64,000 bases of DNA, from the NCBI GenBank assembly GCA_964368625.1, contig CAYJBH010000011.1:1-64000 (forward strand), written 5' to 3'. The DNA is from CAYJBH01 sp964368625. GTDB taxonomy: Bacteria; Bacillota; Clostridia; Oscillospirales; Ruminococcaceae. Below the pieces are notes generated by a model. That model did no database searches, had not been told where the DNA came from, and saw nothing but the letters and a program-made list of their open reading frames with translations. Shown here in pieces: positions 9,764 to 17,942 of this stretch; the stretch's first letter is position 1, and every line of letters begins with the position of its first letter. Made by a program: the position numbers and the translations under genes.

Positions 9764-10464
9764 ACTCTTCCCCCAAATCGTCTGTTTCGTGTGTAAAAAT
9801 CTTCTGCTGCTTGTTCTAGATGTTGAGCAGTAAAATCAGGCCAAAGAACATCCATAAAAATAAGCTCAGAATATGCACTTTGCCAAAGTAAAAAGTTGGA
9901 AATTCTCATCTCACCTGAAGGGCGAAGTATAAAATCCATATCAGGAGCATCTTTAGTATATAAATTATTACTAACTAATTGTTCATCAATATTTTCAATT
10001 TCAATATTGTTGTTTTTAACCATTTTAGCTATTTTTTTAACTGCAGAAACCATCTCAGCTCTTGCACCGTAATTTATAGCAACATACAAAGTCATGCCGG
10101 TTTTGTCAGCAGAGCCACTCTCTATTTTATCCATAAGCTCAACTAAATCAGGGGATAGGCCGGTTCTTTCGCCAATAAAAATTACTCTGTTGTTTTCCTT
10201 TTCATAATCGAAGGCTAATAATAGATATTCCTTAAAAAGTCTCATTATGCTTTTAACTTCATCAATCGAACGTTTCCAGTTCTCGGTTGAAAAAGCATAA
10301 AAGGTAACCGAATTTACACCATGAGCATTACAATACTTTACAATGTCGGTGAAAACTTCAGCTCCTTTTTTGTGTCCAAGATGACGAGGTAGAAGGCTTT
10401 TTTTTGCCCATCTACCGTTGCCATCCATAATAATTCCGATATTAAGTCCGCTTAGTCGGCTCAT
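9760..10464 (-). CDS. uppS: Undecaprenyl diphosphate synthase
   Basis: This cis-prenyltransferase extends farnesyl diphosphate to the C55 carrier lipid used for peptidoglycan and wall polymers. The 234-residue protein has the catalytic motif MDGNGRWAKK (Asp14), TFYAFSTENWKR, and the C-terminal RPSGEMRISNFLLWQSAYSE region. It overlaps frr and cdsA by 4 bases each. Its FPP substrate would come from ispA at 43937. Confidence 0.97.
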   Translation of the reverse strand: MSRLSGLNIGIIMDGNGRWAKKSLLPRHLGHKKGAEVFTDIVKYCNAHGVNSVTFYAFSTENWKRSIDEVKSIMRLFKEYLLLAFDYEKENNRVIFIGERTGLSPDLVELMDKIESGSADKTGMTLYVAINYGARAEMVSAVKKIAKMVKNNNIEIENIDEQLVSNNLYTKDAPDMDFILRPSGEMRISNFLLWQSAYSELIFMDVLWPDFTAQHLEQAAEDFYTRNRRFGGRV

Positions 10465-11015
10465 ATCTCCATTATCTCTTTATTTTTATGAGCATAAACC
10501 TCATCTAATAGTTTTACTTTTTTGTCGGTTATTTTTTGTACTTCATTTTCTAGATCTTTAAGATCATCTTCTGTTATTTCTGATGACTTTTTCATAGCTT
10601 TAAATTTATCAATTGCATCACGTCGAACATTACGCACAGCAACCTTTGCCTCTTCACAATAGGTATGAACCTCTTTTGCTAAAGATTTTCTTCTTTCTTC
10701 TGTTGGGGCAGGGAAGTTAAGCCTCATTACTCTTCCGTCATTACTTGGGTTAATGCCAAGATCTGACTTTAATATTGCTTTCTCAATAATATTCATTAAC
10801 GATGTATCCCAAGGGGTTATGGTTAGCGTTCTTGCCTCAGGAGTAGCAACAGCTGCAACTTGATTTATCGGTGTTTCTACACCATAATAGTCTACCGTAA
10901 CCCTATCTAAAACCGAAGGATTAGCACGACCCGCACGAATATTTGCAAGCTCCTTTTCAAGACGTTCGATTACATCATCCATCTTTTTTTCATACTTAGA
11001 AGTCATCTCACTCAT
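10461..11015 (-). CDS. frr: Ribosome recycling factor
   Basis: RRF splits post-termination ribosomes together with EF-G. The 184-residue length, the N-terminal ...NIRAGRANPSVLDRVTVDYYG motif region and the helical C-terminus are standard for the family. It lies 16 bases after pyrH, as in most Bacillota, with AAGGAGG before its ATG. Confidence 0.98.
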   Translation of the reverse strand: MSEMTSKYEKKMDDVIERLEKELANIRAGRANPSVLDRVTVDYYGVETPINQVAAVATPEARTLTITPWDTSLMNIIEKAILKSDLGINPSNDGRVMRLNFPAPTEERRKSLAKEVHTYCEEAKVAVRNVRRDAIDKFKAMKKSSEITEDDLKDLENEVQKITDKKVKLLDEVYAHKNKEIMEI

Positions 11016-11031
11016 ATAATACCTCCTTAAA

Positions 11032-11739
11032 TTAACGTGTTACTAAAGTTCCAATATCTTTGCCGCTTACTGCGTCAATAATATTTTGCTTTATACTTCC
11101 ATCAAAAACCCTCATCGACATGTCATAGTCTCTACAGAGTGATGCAGCTGTTGAATCCATTACCGACAAATTATTAGCTAAAACTTCATCAAAGGTAATC
11201 TTTTCATATTTAATAGCATCATCATTCTTTTTAGGATCCTTGTTGTAAACACCATCTACCATTGTTGATTTTAACAAAATGTCAGCATCAATTTGTAAAG
11301 CTCGAAGCGCTGCTGCCGAATCAGTAGAGAAGAAACCGCTACCGGTTCCTCCTGCAAAAAATACTACATACCCTTTATCAAGATAGTCGATTGCAGCCTC
11401 TCTTGTATAGTTTTGGCAGAGCTGTGGCATTACTTGAGAACACAACACCACCGATAATACTCCTTTTTTCTGTAGTGCATCAGATACTGCTAATGCATTC
11501 ATAACGGTAGCAAGCATACCTATATCATCGGCAACCTGCCTAGTCATATCGCCACTTGTACGGCCTCTCCAAAAATTACCGCCACCAACAACTATTCCAA
11601 GCTCGATGCCGGTAGAATGCGCCTCAACTATTGCCTGTGCTGTTGCTTCAAGGCAATTAGCATTTATAGAAAAACCTACATCTCCGGCAAGACCTTCACC
11701 GCTGATTTTTAATAATACTCTTCTCTTTTTATCAATCAT
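11032..11739 (-). CDS. pyrH: UMP kinase
   Basis: PyrH phosphorylates UMP to UDP in pyrimidine synthesis. The 235-residue amino-acid-kinase fold shows LLKISGEGLAG at the N-terminus, VVGGGNFWRG for phosphate binding, and the ATP-site segment STMVDGVYNKDPKKN. In Bacillus it follows rpsB-tsf; here the genes immediately upstream are the SCIFF peptide and its maturase, 25 bases away. Confidence 0.98.
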   Translation of the reverse strand: MIDKKRRVLLKISGEGLAGDVGFSINANCLEATAQAIVEAHSTGIELGIVVGGGNFWRGRTSGDMTRQVADDIGMLATVMNALAVSDALQKKGVLSVVLCSQVMPQLCQNYTREAAIDYLDKGYVVFFAGGTGSGFFSTDSAAALRALQIDADILLKSTMVDGVYNKDPKKNDDAIKYEKITFDEVLANNLSVMDSTAASLCRDYDMSMRVFDGSIKQNIIDAVSGKDIGTLVTR

Positions 11740-11764
11740 TTTAAAAATTATTCCTTGTTTTGCT

Positions 11765-13093
11765 TTATTTGTTAGACTGTTGCATTATAGCTCTTTTGGC
11801 TACTAGTGCAATAGCAAATTCCGTTCTTAACCTCATCAATTTGCAATACATAACATCCTGACCTTTTATATCACCGGTAGCATTAAATGAAGCTGCTGCA
11901 CATCCACCACTACAAAAATATTTTGCAAAACATTCTCTGCATTCATTTTTTGAGAGCAGTGTTGTATTAAAGAATTCTTTAGAAATATCATTCTCTTTTA
12001 CACCTTCATCAAGAGAGCCCATAATATATGAATCCTGTCCTACAAATTGGTGGCATGGATAAAGTTCTCCGGTAGGAGTAACCGCAAGATATTCACATCC
12101 GGCACCGCAACCTCTTATACGTTTGATTGCACATGGTCCGCCAGACAAATCTGTTAATAAATGAAAGAAAATAAGCTCGTTGGTCTCACAAAGTTTATCG
12201 AATATCTTTTGATAAGCAGTTGCTATTTCCTCTAGGTTAAGCTCGCTTATGGCGTAATCTGTTCCTTCTCCCGATACAGGTTCAATAGATATATTATTAA
12301 ATCCTTCCTCAAACAGATGGAAAACATCCTTATCAAAATCGAGATTATCTACCGTAAATGTTCCTCTAATATAATAACTCTTTGTCCCTCTTGTTTTAAC
12401 TAGTTTTTTAAACTTAGGCATAACAAGATCGTAACAGCCGGAGCCGGAAAGTGTTTTTCTATTTGCATCGTTTACCTCAGCTCGACCATCAAGAGAAATA
12501 ACAACATTGTCCATCTCTTTATTTATGTAGTTGATTACTTCTTTATCTAATAAAACACCGTTTGTTGTTACTGTAAAACGAAAATTCTTATTATATTTTT
12601 TTTCTATTTTTCTTGCATAGCTAACTGTTTGCTTTATAACATCAAAGTTTATCAGCGGTTCCCCACCAAAAAAATCTACCTCTAAATTTCTACGAGACCC
12701 AGAGGAAAGACACAACATTTCTATTGCCTTTTTTGCAACCTCTAACGGCATAAGTTCCCATTTGCCGCCGAACTTTCCTCCCTTTGCAAAACAGTACCTA
12801 CACTCAAGATTACAAGCGTGTGCCATATGCAAACACATAGCTTTTAAAACAGGCTGTGCCTGTTCAGCTTTATTAATGGCAGTAGCATTTTCCGGTGTGA
12901 ATAGTTGTCCCTTTTCTTTTAATAGATTTAGCTCGTTGTTAGCTTTATCAATATCATCTTTAGTATAATCTAGCTCGACTTCATTCAATCTTCCAGAAAG
13001 CAACAAAAAAGCAAGTCGATCAACAATATGCACTGCACCACTCTCGGTGTCAAGCGCCAGCCTTAAACCGCCTCGCTCAAATGTATGTACCAT
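11765..13093 (-). CDS. scfB: SCIFF peptide radical SAM maturase (scfB type)
   Basis: The 442-residue SPASM-type radical SAM enzyme installs Cys-derived thioether crosslinks in the SCIFF ranthipeptide. It has an N-terminal peptide-recognition region (1-85) and the radical SAM cluster motif Cys94-x3-Cys98-x2-Cys101 in CNLECRYCFAKGG. GGEPL lies in the barrel, and the C-terminal SPASM domain (about 330-420) has many Cys, including CGAGCEY, LYPCHQF and NECRECFAKYFCSGGCA for two auxiliary clusters. Its ATG follows the stop codon of the SCIFF gene with no gap. The SCIFF pair is nearly universal in Clostridia. Confidence 0.95.
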   Translation of the reverse strand: MVHTFERGGLRLALDTESGAVHIVDRLAFLLLSGRLNEVELDYTKDDIDKANNELNLLKEKGQLFTPENATAINKAEQAQPVLKAMCLHMAHACNLECRYCFAKGGKFGGKWELMPLEVAKKAIEMLCLSSGSRRNLEVDFFGGEPLINFDVIKQTVSYARKIEKKYNKNFRFTVTTNGVLLDKEVINYINKEMDNVVISLDGRAEVNDANRKTLSGSGCYDLVMPKFKKLVKTRGTKSYYIRGTFTVDNLDFDKDVFHLFEEGFNNISIEPVSGEGTDYAISELNLEEIATAYQKIFDKLCETNELIFFHLLTDLSGGPCAIKRIRGCGAGCEYLAVTPTGELYPCHQFVGQDSYIMGSLDEGVKENDISKEFFNTTLLSKNECRECFAKYFCSGGCAAASFNATGDIKGQDVMYCKLMRLRTEFAIALVAKRAIMQQSNK

Positions 13094-13255
13094 TTATTTA
13101 TTGCCTTCCTGAACTTCTTTACGCTCGCAGAGCTGATTTGCAACTGTGCAGGAAGTTTTGCAAGCAGATTGGCAAGATGTTTGGCATTCACCACATCCAC
13201 CGCTTTTTGCACTATCTGTAAGAGTTGCACCGTTAATTGTAATTACATGTTCCAT
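13094..13255 (-). CDS. scfA: SCIFF precursor peptide (six cysteines in forty-five residues)
   Basis: This small gene encodes 53 residues, beginning MEHVITINGATLTDSAK. Six cysteines lie at 21, 24, 28, 32, 36 and 43, followed by a charged tail. It matches the SCIFF family of ribosomally made precursors, the substrate of the adjacent radical SAM enzyme. AAGGAG lies 7 bases before the ATG at 13255. Its TAA (13094-13096) directly precedes the maturase ATG, so the two are translationally coupled. The conserved N-terminal half acts as leader in known members. The physiological role of the mature peptide is unknown. Confidence 0.95.
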   Translation of the reverse strand: MEHVITINGATLTDSAKSGGCGECQTSCQSACKTSCTVANQLCERKEVQEGNK

Positions 13256-13286
13256 AATAATCTCCTTGTTAGTTTAATTGTTTTTT

Positions 13287-13613
13287 ACCGAAGTAGACAA
13301 TAAGCCGGGTTTTGTAGTATGCGACCATCTATCTGTGCCTCCCGTCGCCGGTGAAGCTAAAGCCACTTTGGGACAGCGGACAGCCTTAAGCCCCATTCGT
13401 GTTGCATCGGGTAGGGTTTACATGGCTCTACCGTCTCCGGTAGACCGGTGAGCTCTTACCTCGCCTTTCCACCCTTACCTCATAAATGAGGCGGTATATC
13501 TCTGTTGCACTATCCCTAAGGTTGCCCTCGGCTGCCGTTAGCAGCTACCCTTGTCCTATGATGCCCGGACTTTCCTCCCCAATAAATTGGAGCAGCCGCA
13601 TCGTCTACTCCGC
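13287..13613 (-). ncRNA. rnpB: RNase P RNA, bacterial class A
   Basis: The minus strand carries the class A RNase P core: GGAGGAAAGTCCGGGC near the 5' side (13564-13579) and a 3' part ending AAACCCGGCTTATTGTC. The P1 helix is visible as GGAGTAGAC near 13603-13611 pairing with GTCTACTTC near 13290-13298. The length is about 327 nt. The RNA is the catalytic subunit that removes 5' leaders from pre-tRNA. Ends are set from P1 and may be off by a few bases. Its promoter must lie inside the upstream TM2 gene, whose 3' end overlaps P1. Confidence 0.93.
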
Positions 13614-14039
13614 TAAAATTTTACCGTTAGCGTCTTTGTTAATCCTGCCTGTTAATATCATTATTAGCTCAACCATCGACCAAATATAGCTAAAAAAGCC
13701 AAGGTTGAATATAAAGAGTAATAGCTGAATTAAACCTTTTGCGTTGTATCCGAGGTAGAAGTTATGAATACCTGTAAATCCTGCAATAATTCCAAATATT
13801 AAGGTGCTTTTTTTGCTTCGGGTGTCATTTTTCGACAAAGAATCGATAAAAAATTTAACTTTTGCAAAAAAACCTACCTTATCAAATTGCTTTCCACATA
13901 TCATACAGTAAGAGGTATTAGGTATACTTGCCGTACCACAATGGCCACAATAGTTCTGGCCTTTCGAAGGTCGTGAATTGCAGATAATGCAGTTTTGATT
14001 GTTATACTTAGTAAAGTTACCGCAATTTTTACAGTACAT
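13605..14039 (-). CDS. Zinc-ribbon TM2-domain membrane protein
   Basis: The 144-residue protein begins at the ATG at 14039, behind AAAGGAG; a longer reading from 14087 has no ribosome site. Residues 1-55 hold CxxC pairs (YCKNCG, NCIIC, YCGHCG, YCMICG), forming two zinc-ribbon-like knuckles. The C-terminal part is a TM2 domain with two membrane segments and a GIHNFYLGYNAKG linker. TM2 proteins are widespread and functionally vague. The last codons and stop (13605-13607) overlap the start of rnpB, an unusual arrangement. Confidence 0.88.
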   Translation of the reverse strand: MYCKNCGNFTKYNNQNCIICNSRPSKGQNYCGHCGTASIPNTSYCMICGKQFDKVGFFAKVKFFIDSLSKNDTRSKKSTLIFGIIAGFTGIHNFYLGYNAKGLIQLLLFIFNLGFFSYIWSMVELIMILTGRINKDANGKILAE

Positions 14040-14058
14040 AAATTCTCCTTTATAACTC

Positions 14059-14087
14059 AGTATACAACACTTTATTAAAAAATTCAA
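14059..14087 (-). promoter_or_regulatory. Sigma-A-type promoter of the TM2 gene
   Basis: Minus-strand TTGAAT (14082-14087) and TATACT (14059-14064) are 17 bases apart and lie 20 bases upstream of the TM2 start codon. This transcript could also read into rnpB. Confidence 0.65.
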
Positions 14088-14105
14088 TATCTAATCTTTC
14101 AATAC

Positions 14106-14134
14106 TTGAATTTTTTAATTCGATGTTGTATAAT
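14106..14134 (+). promoter_or_regulatory. Sigma-A-type promoter of gdhA
   Basis: TTGAAT (14106-14111), a 17-base spacer and a consensus TATAAT (14129-14134) lie 42 bases before the gdhA start. They are back to back with the TM2 promoter. Confidence 0.75.
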
Positions 14135-14176
14135 GTATAACAAAGTTAATCATAACATTAATGAAAGGATGTAATT

Positions 14177-15520
14177 TTGAAGTCTACCTATTTAAAGAAT
14201 GTATATCAGCAGGTTGAAAAACGTAACGTAGGAGAAACTGAGTTTTTGCAGGCTGTAGCAGAGGTTTTAGACTCTCTGGATGCAGTAGTAGAAGCCGACC
14301 CATCAATAATTGATACCGGAGTTATTGATAGAATAGTTGAACCGGAACGTTTTATTCAATTTCGTGTGCCATGGGTTGATGATAGTGGTAAGGTTCAGGT
14401 TAATCGTGGTTTTCGTTGTCAGTTTAATTCTGCAATAGGTCCGTATAAGGGAGGACTTCGTTTCCATCCAACAGTAACTGCATCTGTAATTAAATTTTTA
14501 GGTTTTGAGCAGCTATTTAAAAACAGCTTAACAGGCCTTCCTATGGGTGGCGGTAAAGGCGGTAGCGACTTTGATCCTAAGGGTAAATCTGATGGTGAGG
14601 TAATGCGTTTTTGCCAGAGCTTTATGAGCGAATTAAATCGTCATATCGGCCAGTTTACCGATGTTCCAGCAGGAGATATCGGTGTTGGTGCCCGTGAAAT
14701 AGGCTATATGTATGGTCAATATAAGAAAATTCGCAATGAATCTGTAGGCGTGCTTACCGGTAAAGGTCTTTCATATGGTGGTAGCCTTGCACGTCCGGAG
14801 GCAACAGGTTATGGTCTTTGCTATTTTACAGATGAGATGCTAAAGGTTCAAAAGAATACATCCTTCGAAGGTAAAGAAGTAGTAATTAGTGGTAGCGGTA
14901 ATGTTGCTATTTATGCAACTCAAAAGGTTACCGAGCTTGGCGGTAAGGTTATTGCCCTTTCTGATAGTGCAGGGTACATAGTAGATAATGATGGAATCGA
15001 TCTTGATCTTGTTATGAAAATTAAGTTAGAAGATCGTGCAAGAATTAAAGAGTATGTTAAGGTTCGCACTAACGCCACATACACTGAAGGTTGTGCCGGC
15101 ATATGGTCAACTAAATGTGATATCGCTCTTCCTTGTGCTACACAGAATGAGCTTGATGGAGAAGCAGCAAAGATTCTTAAGGATAACGGTTGTATTGCTG
15201 TAGCAGAAGGTGCTAACATGCCTTGTACACCTGAGGCTGTAGAAACATTCCTAGAAGCCGGAATTATGTTCGGCCCTGCTAAAGCTGCTAATGCCGGTGG
15301 TGTAGCGACTAGTGGACTGGAAATGAGTCAAAATTCACTTCGCCTTTCCTGGACATTTGAAGAGGTTGATAGCCGTTTGAAAAATATTATGATAAATATT
15401 TTCCATAATGCATTTGATGCTTCAAAAACTTGCAAGTGCGAGGGTAACCTAGTAGTTGGTGCGAATGTTGCCGGATTCTTAAAGGTTGCTGAGGCTATGA
15501 ATGCTCAAGGTATTATATAG
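14177..15520 (+). CDS. gdhA: NADP-type glutamate dehydrogenase
   Basis: This enzyme interconverts 2-oxoglutarate plus ammonium and glutamate, the main ammonium entry point in many gut anaerobes. The 447-residue length and motifs match the hexameric class, close to E. coli GdhA: IQFRVPWVDD, GPYKGGLRFHP, LPMGGGKGGSDFDPKGKS, TDVPAGDIGVG, the Rossmann loop SGSGNVA and AEGANMPCTPEA. The best start is TTG at 14177, behind GAAAGGATG, since no ATG occurs at the expected N-terminus. It is monocistronic, with its own promoter and terminator. Confidence 0.97.
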   Translation: MKSTYLKNVYQQVEKRNVGETEFLQAVAEVLDSLDAVVEADPSIIDTGVIDRIVEPERFIQFRVPWVDDSGKVQVNRGFRCQFNSAIGPYKGGLRFHPTVTASVIKFLGFEQLFKNSLTGLPMGGGKGGSDFDPKGKSDGEVMRFCQSFMSELNRHIGQFTDVPAGDIGVGAREIGYMYGQYKKIRNESVGVLTGKGLSYGGSLARPEATGYGLCYFTDEMLKVQKNTSFEGKEVVISGSGNVAIYATQKVTELGGKVIALSDSAGYIVDNDGIDLDLVMKIKLEDRARIKEYVKVRTNATYTEGCAGIWSTKCDIALPCATQNELDGEAAKILKDNGCIAVAEGANMPCTPEAVETFLEAGIMFGPAKAANAGGVATSGLEMSQNSLRLSWTFEEVDSRLKNIMINIFHNAFDASKTCKCEGNLVVGANVAGFLKVAEAMNAQGII

Positions 15521-15644
15521 TTATATACCAGTTTAAGATGATACTACTGTTTATAACGAAGTTGTGTAATTTTACGCAATTAAGCTAATAAGCATTATCG
15601 GTAGCTTCGGCTTTGCCGGAAATTATGTTTAATAAATTTTCTTT

Positions 15645-15680
15645 AGATATGCTGTACTTTTGAGTACAGCATATCTATTT
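15645..15680 (+). terminator. Terminator after gdhA
   Basis: A perfect 14-bp inverted repeat (AGATATGCTGTACT and its complement) with a 4-base loop spans 15645-15676. It is followed by ATTTTATT. Confidence 0.85.
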
Positions 15681-15939
15681 TATTAATAATAAAAGGTATA
15701 ATTTAAATATATTATTAAACTATTAAATAACCATACACTTTATCGGCAGAAATGTAATCATTCTGTGATGTTGTTAATTAACTAGGATAGTATTCATAAA
15801 CCTCTTACATTGATTTGTAAATGTAAATAGATAATACACACTCATTTTTAAGTATTAATAAGGGATTATTGTTTAAAATACAGTTAATACATATAAACCT
15901 TATGTTAATAAAATTATATAATAAATTGTGATATATCTA

Positions 15940-15968
15940 TTGAAAACAACCAAAATATAATATATAAT
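15940..15968 (+). promoter_or_regulatory. Sigma-A-type promoter of the isomerase-dehydrogenase pair
   Basis: TTGAAA (15940-15945), a 17-base spacer and TATAAT (15963-15968) lie 43 bases upstream of the isomerase start. Confidence 0.72.
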
Positions 15969-16011
15969 TAACTAACAAATATTTAACTGATATAGAAAGG
16001 TTGGTTCGTTA

Positions 16012-16875
16012 ATGTATAACTTTCCGATAGGTGTTTTGCTTGAATCCTTTCAAACTGACACTAAAACAGGTTTGAAACTTGCTAAAGAGGCAGGTGTTTC
16101 AGCTGTGCAAATTTATGCTGCTAGAGGAGAGCTTAACGCTGATACACTTACAGCAGATGATCGTAAAGAATTAAAAAAGATGGTTGCAGATAATGGATTA
16201 GCAATTTCTGCTGTTTGCGGCGATTTTATTTGTGGTAATAGTGAGATTAGTTTCAGTAATCCCGAACAAAGCCAGATGATAATTGAGAAATCAAAACGCA
16301 TTCTTGATCTTGCTGCTGATATTGGAACTAATATTGTAACAACTCATGTTGGAGTTGTACCTGCAGATCATAATTGTGATAAGTTTAAGATAGTACAGCA
16401 AAATTGTAGAACTATGGCTGAATATGCAGACAGTATGAGTTCGCATTTTGCAATCGAAACAGGCCCGGAAATAGCAACAACGCTCTGTGCATTTCTCGAT
16501 ACATTAGGGTCGAAAGGTGTTGGTGTAAATCTTGATCCTGCCAACCTTGTTATGGTTACAGGTGATGATCCTGTTCAAGCAGTATATACATTAAAGGATT
16601 ATATCGTTCATACCCATGCAAAGGATGGACGCAGGTTAATTGTTGGAGATCCTCTTGTAATTTATGGCGAGATTGAAGATGAGATTCAAAATGCAGTCTA
16701 CTTTGAAGAGCTGCCACTAGGTGAAGGCGACGTAGATTTCACAGCATATCTACGTGCCCTTGATGATATTGGCTATAAGGGATACCTAACAATTGAAAGA
16801 GAAACGGGTAACGATCCAAAGGCGGATATTTTTATGGCTGTTAACTACCTTAATGAAATAATAAAGAAAGGATAA
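16012..16875 (+). CDS. Sugar phosphate isomerase/epimerase family TIM-barrel protein
   Basis: The 287-residue protein belongs to the xylose isomerase-like (AP endonuclease 2) TIM-barrel superfamily, whose members isomerise or epimerise sugars and inositol derivatives using divalent metal. Conserved features include TTHVGVVP, the acidic strand FAIETGPE, GVNLDPANLVM, VHTHAKDG and the C-terminal LGEGDVDF...YLTIERE. These supply the Glu/Asp/His ligands. It sits 5 bases before a Gfo/Idh/MocA dehydrogenase, a pairing typical of inositol or uncommon-sugar catabolism. The substrate cannot be named. Confidence 0.85.
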   Translation: MYNFPIGVLLESFQTDTKTGLKLAKEAGVSAVQIYAARGELNADTLTADDRKELKKMVADNGLAISAVCGDFICGNSEISFSNPEQSQMIIEKSKRILDLAADIGTNIVTTHVGVVPADHNCDKFKIVQQNCRTMAEYADSMSSHFAIETGPEIATTLCAFLDTLGSKGVGVNLDPANLVMVTGDDPVQAVYTLKDYIVHTHAKDGRRLIVGDPLVIYGEIEDEIQNAVYFEELPLGEGDVDFTAYLRALDDIGYKGYLTIERETGNDPKADIFMAVNYLNEIIKKG

Positions 16876-16880
16876 GTAGT

Positions 16881-17942
16881 ATGAGTAAACTTAAAATAGC
16901 TGTTATTGGAGTTGGGTCAATTTCGGCTGAGCATATACAAGGATATCAGAAAAATGAAAATGTTGAGCTCTATGCATTTTGTGATATTAATGAAAAAATT
17001 CTCAAAAGTGCAGGGGAGACGTATTCAGTTACTAGGTTGTTTACCAATATCGACGAAATGCTTAAGCTTGATGAAATCGATGCTGTAAGCGTTTGTGTTT
17101 GGAATAGCGAGCATGCGCCATGCACTATTAAAGCGTTAAATGCTGGCAAACATGTTTTATGCGAAAAACCAATGTCTGTTTGTGAAGCCGATGCAATAAA
17201 GATGAAGGAAGCTGCTGATAAAAATGGTAAACTCTTAATGATTGGCTTTGTTCGTCGTCATGGTAATGATTGCAAAGTACTTAAGAACTTTATAGATACC
17301 GATTATTTTGGTGAATTATATTACTCAAAAGCCACATATTTACGTCGTAACGGCAATCCCGAAGGATGGTTCGGAGATAAAGCTCGAAGTGGCGGTGGTC
17401 CACTTATAGATCTTGGTGTTCATGTTACCGACCTAGTTTGGTATCTGCTTGGAAAACCAAATCCTGTTTCTGTTTACGGTGTTACATTTAAAAAATTATT
17501 AGACAGAAAACATTTAAATGATAAAAAAGCTTATGTTTCAAAATCAGCTTCTCCTAGCGATGTTTGTGATGTAGAAGATATAGCTTCGGCACTAATCCGT
17601 TTCGATAATGGTGCTGTTCTTTCACTAGAGGCAAGTTTTAGCTTAAATTTGAAATCAGACGAAGGAACTGTTGAGCTGTTTGGTACTAAAGCTGGTGCAA
17701 AGTTAAACCCTAAGCTTGAAATTTTTACCGATATTAACAATTATATGGTTGACATTGATTTTAAAACAGACACTTCTTTAAGCTTTGAAGGCTTATTCCA
17801 AAATGAGATTAACCATTTTGTTGACTGCATAATAAATAACACCCCCTGCATTGCGCCTGCAGAGGATGGTATCGTAATTATGAAAATATTAGATGCTATT
17901 TATAAATCTGCTGAGACTGGGCATGAAGTAATTATTGATTAG
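16881..17942 (+). CDS. Gfo/Idh/MocA family sugar dehydrogenase
   Basis: The 353-residue NAD(P)-dependent oxidoreductase probably acts on a sugar, inositol or sugar acid. It has an N-terminal Rossmann domain (IAVIGVGSISAEH), the family motif HVLCEKPMSV and a C-terminal sheet domain containing GGGPLIDLGVHVTDLVWYLLG, where Asp and His act in catalysis. It is co-transcribed with the upstream isomerase. Its stop overlaps by 4 bases the stop of a convergent second isomerase. Confidence 0.9.
   Translation: MSKLKIAVIGVGSISAEHIQGYQKNENVELYAFCDINEKILKSAGETYSVTRLFTNIDEMLKLDEIDAVSVCVWNSEHAPCTIKALNAGKHVLCEKPMSVCEADAIKMKEAADKNGKLLMIGFVRRHGNDCKVLKNFIDTDYFGELYYSKATYLRRNGNPEGWFGDKARSGGGPLIDLGVHVTDLVWYLLGKPNPVSVYGVTFKKLLDRKHLNDKKAYVSKSASPSDVCDVEDIASALIRFDNGAVLSLEASFSLNLKSDEGTVELFGTKAGAKLNPKLEIFTDINNYMVDIDFKTDTSLSFEGLFQNEINHFVDCIINNTPCIAPAEDGIVIMKILDAIYKSAETGHEVIID

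Larger units (their letters stand above)
15521..16011. other. Long AT-rich intergenic region
   Basis: Nearly 490 bases without a credible gene. It holds the gdhA terminator at 15645-15680 and the promoter of the following isomerase at 15940-15968. The stretch between them (15680-15935) is very AT-rich and shows no clear RNA element. Confidence 0.6.

Noticed and set aside
15585..15625. Second hairpin after gdhA (GGTAGCTTCGGCTTTGCCGGAA)
   Set aside because: Only a four-base stem pairs well, and the strong terminator follows downstream.
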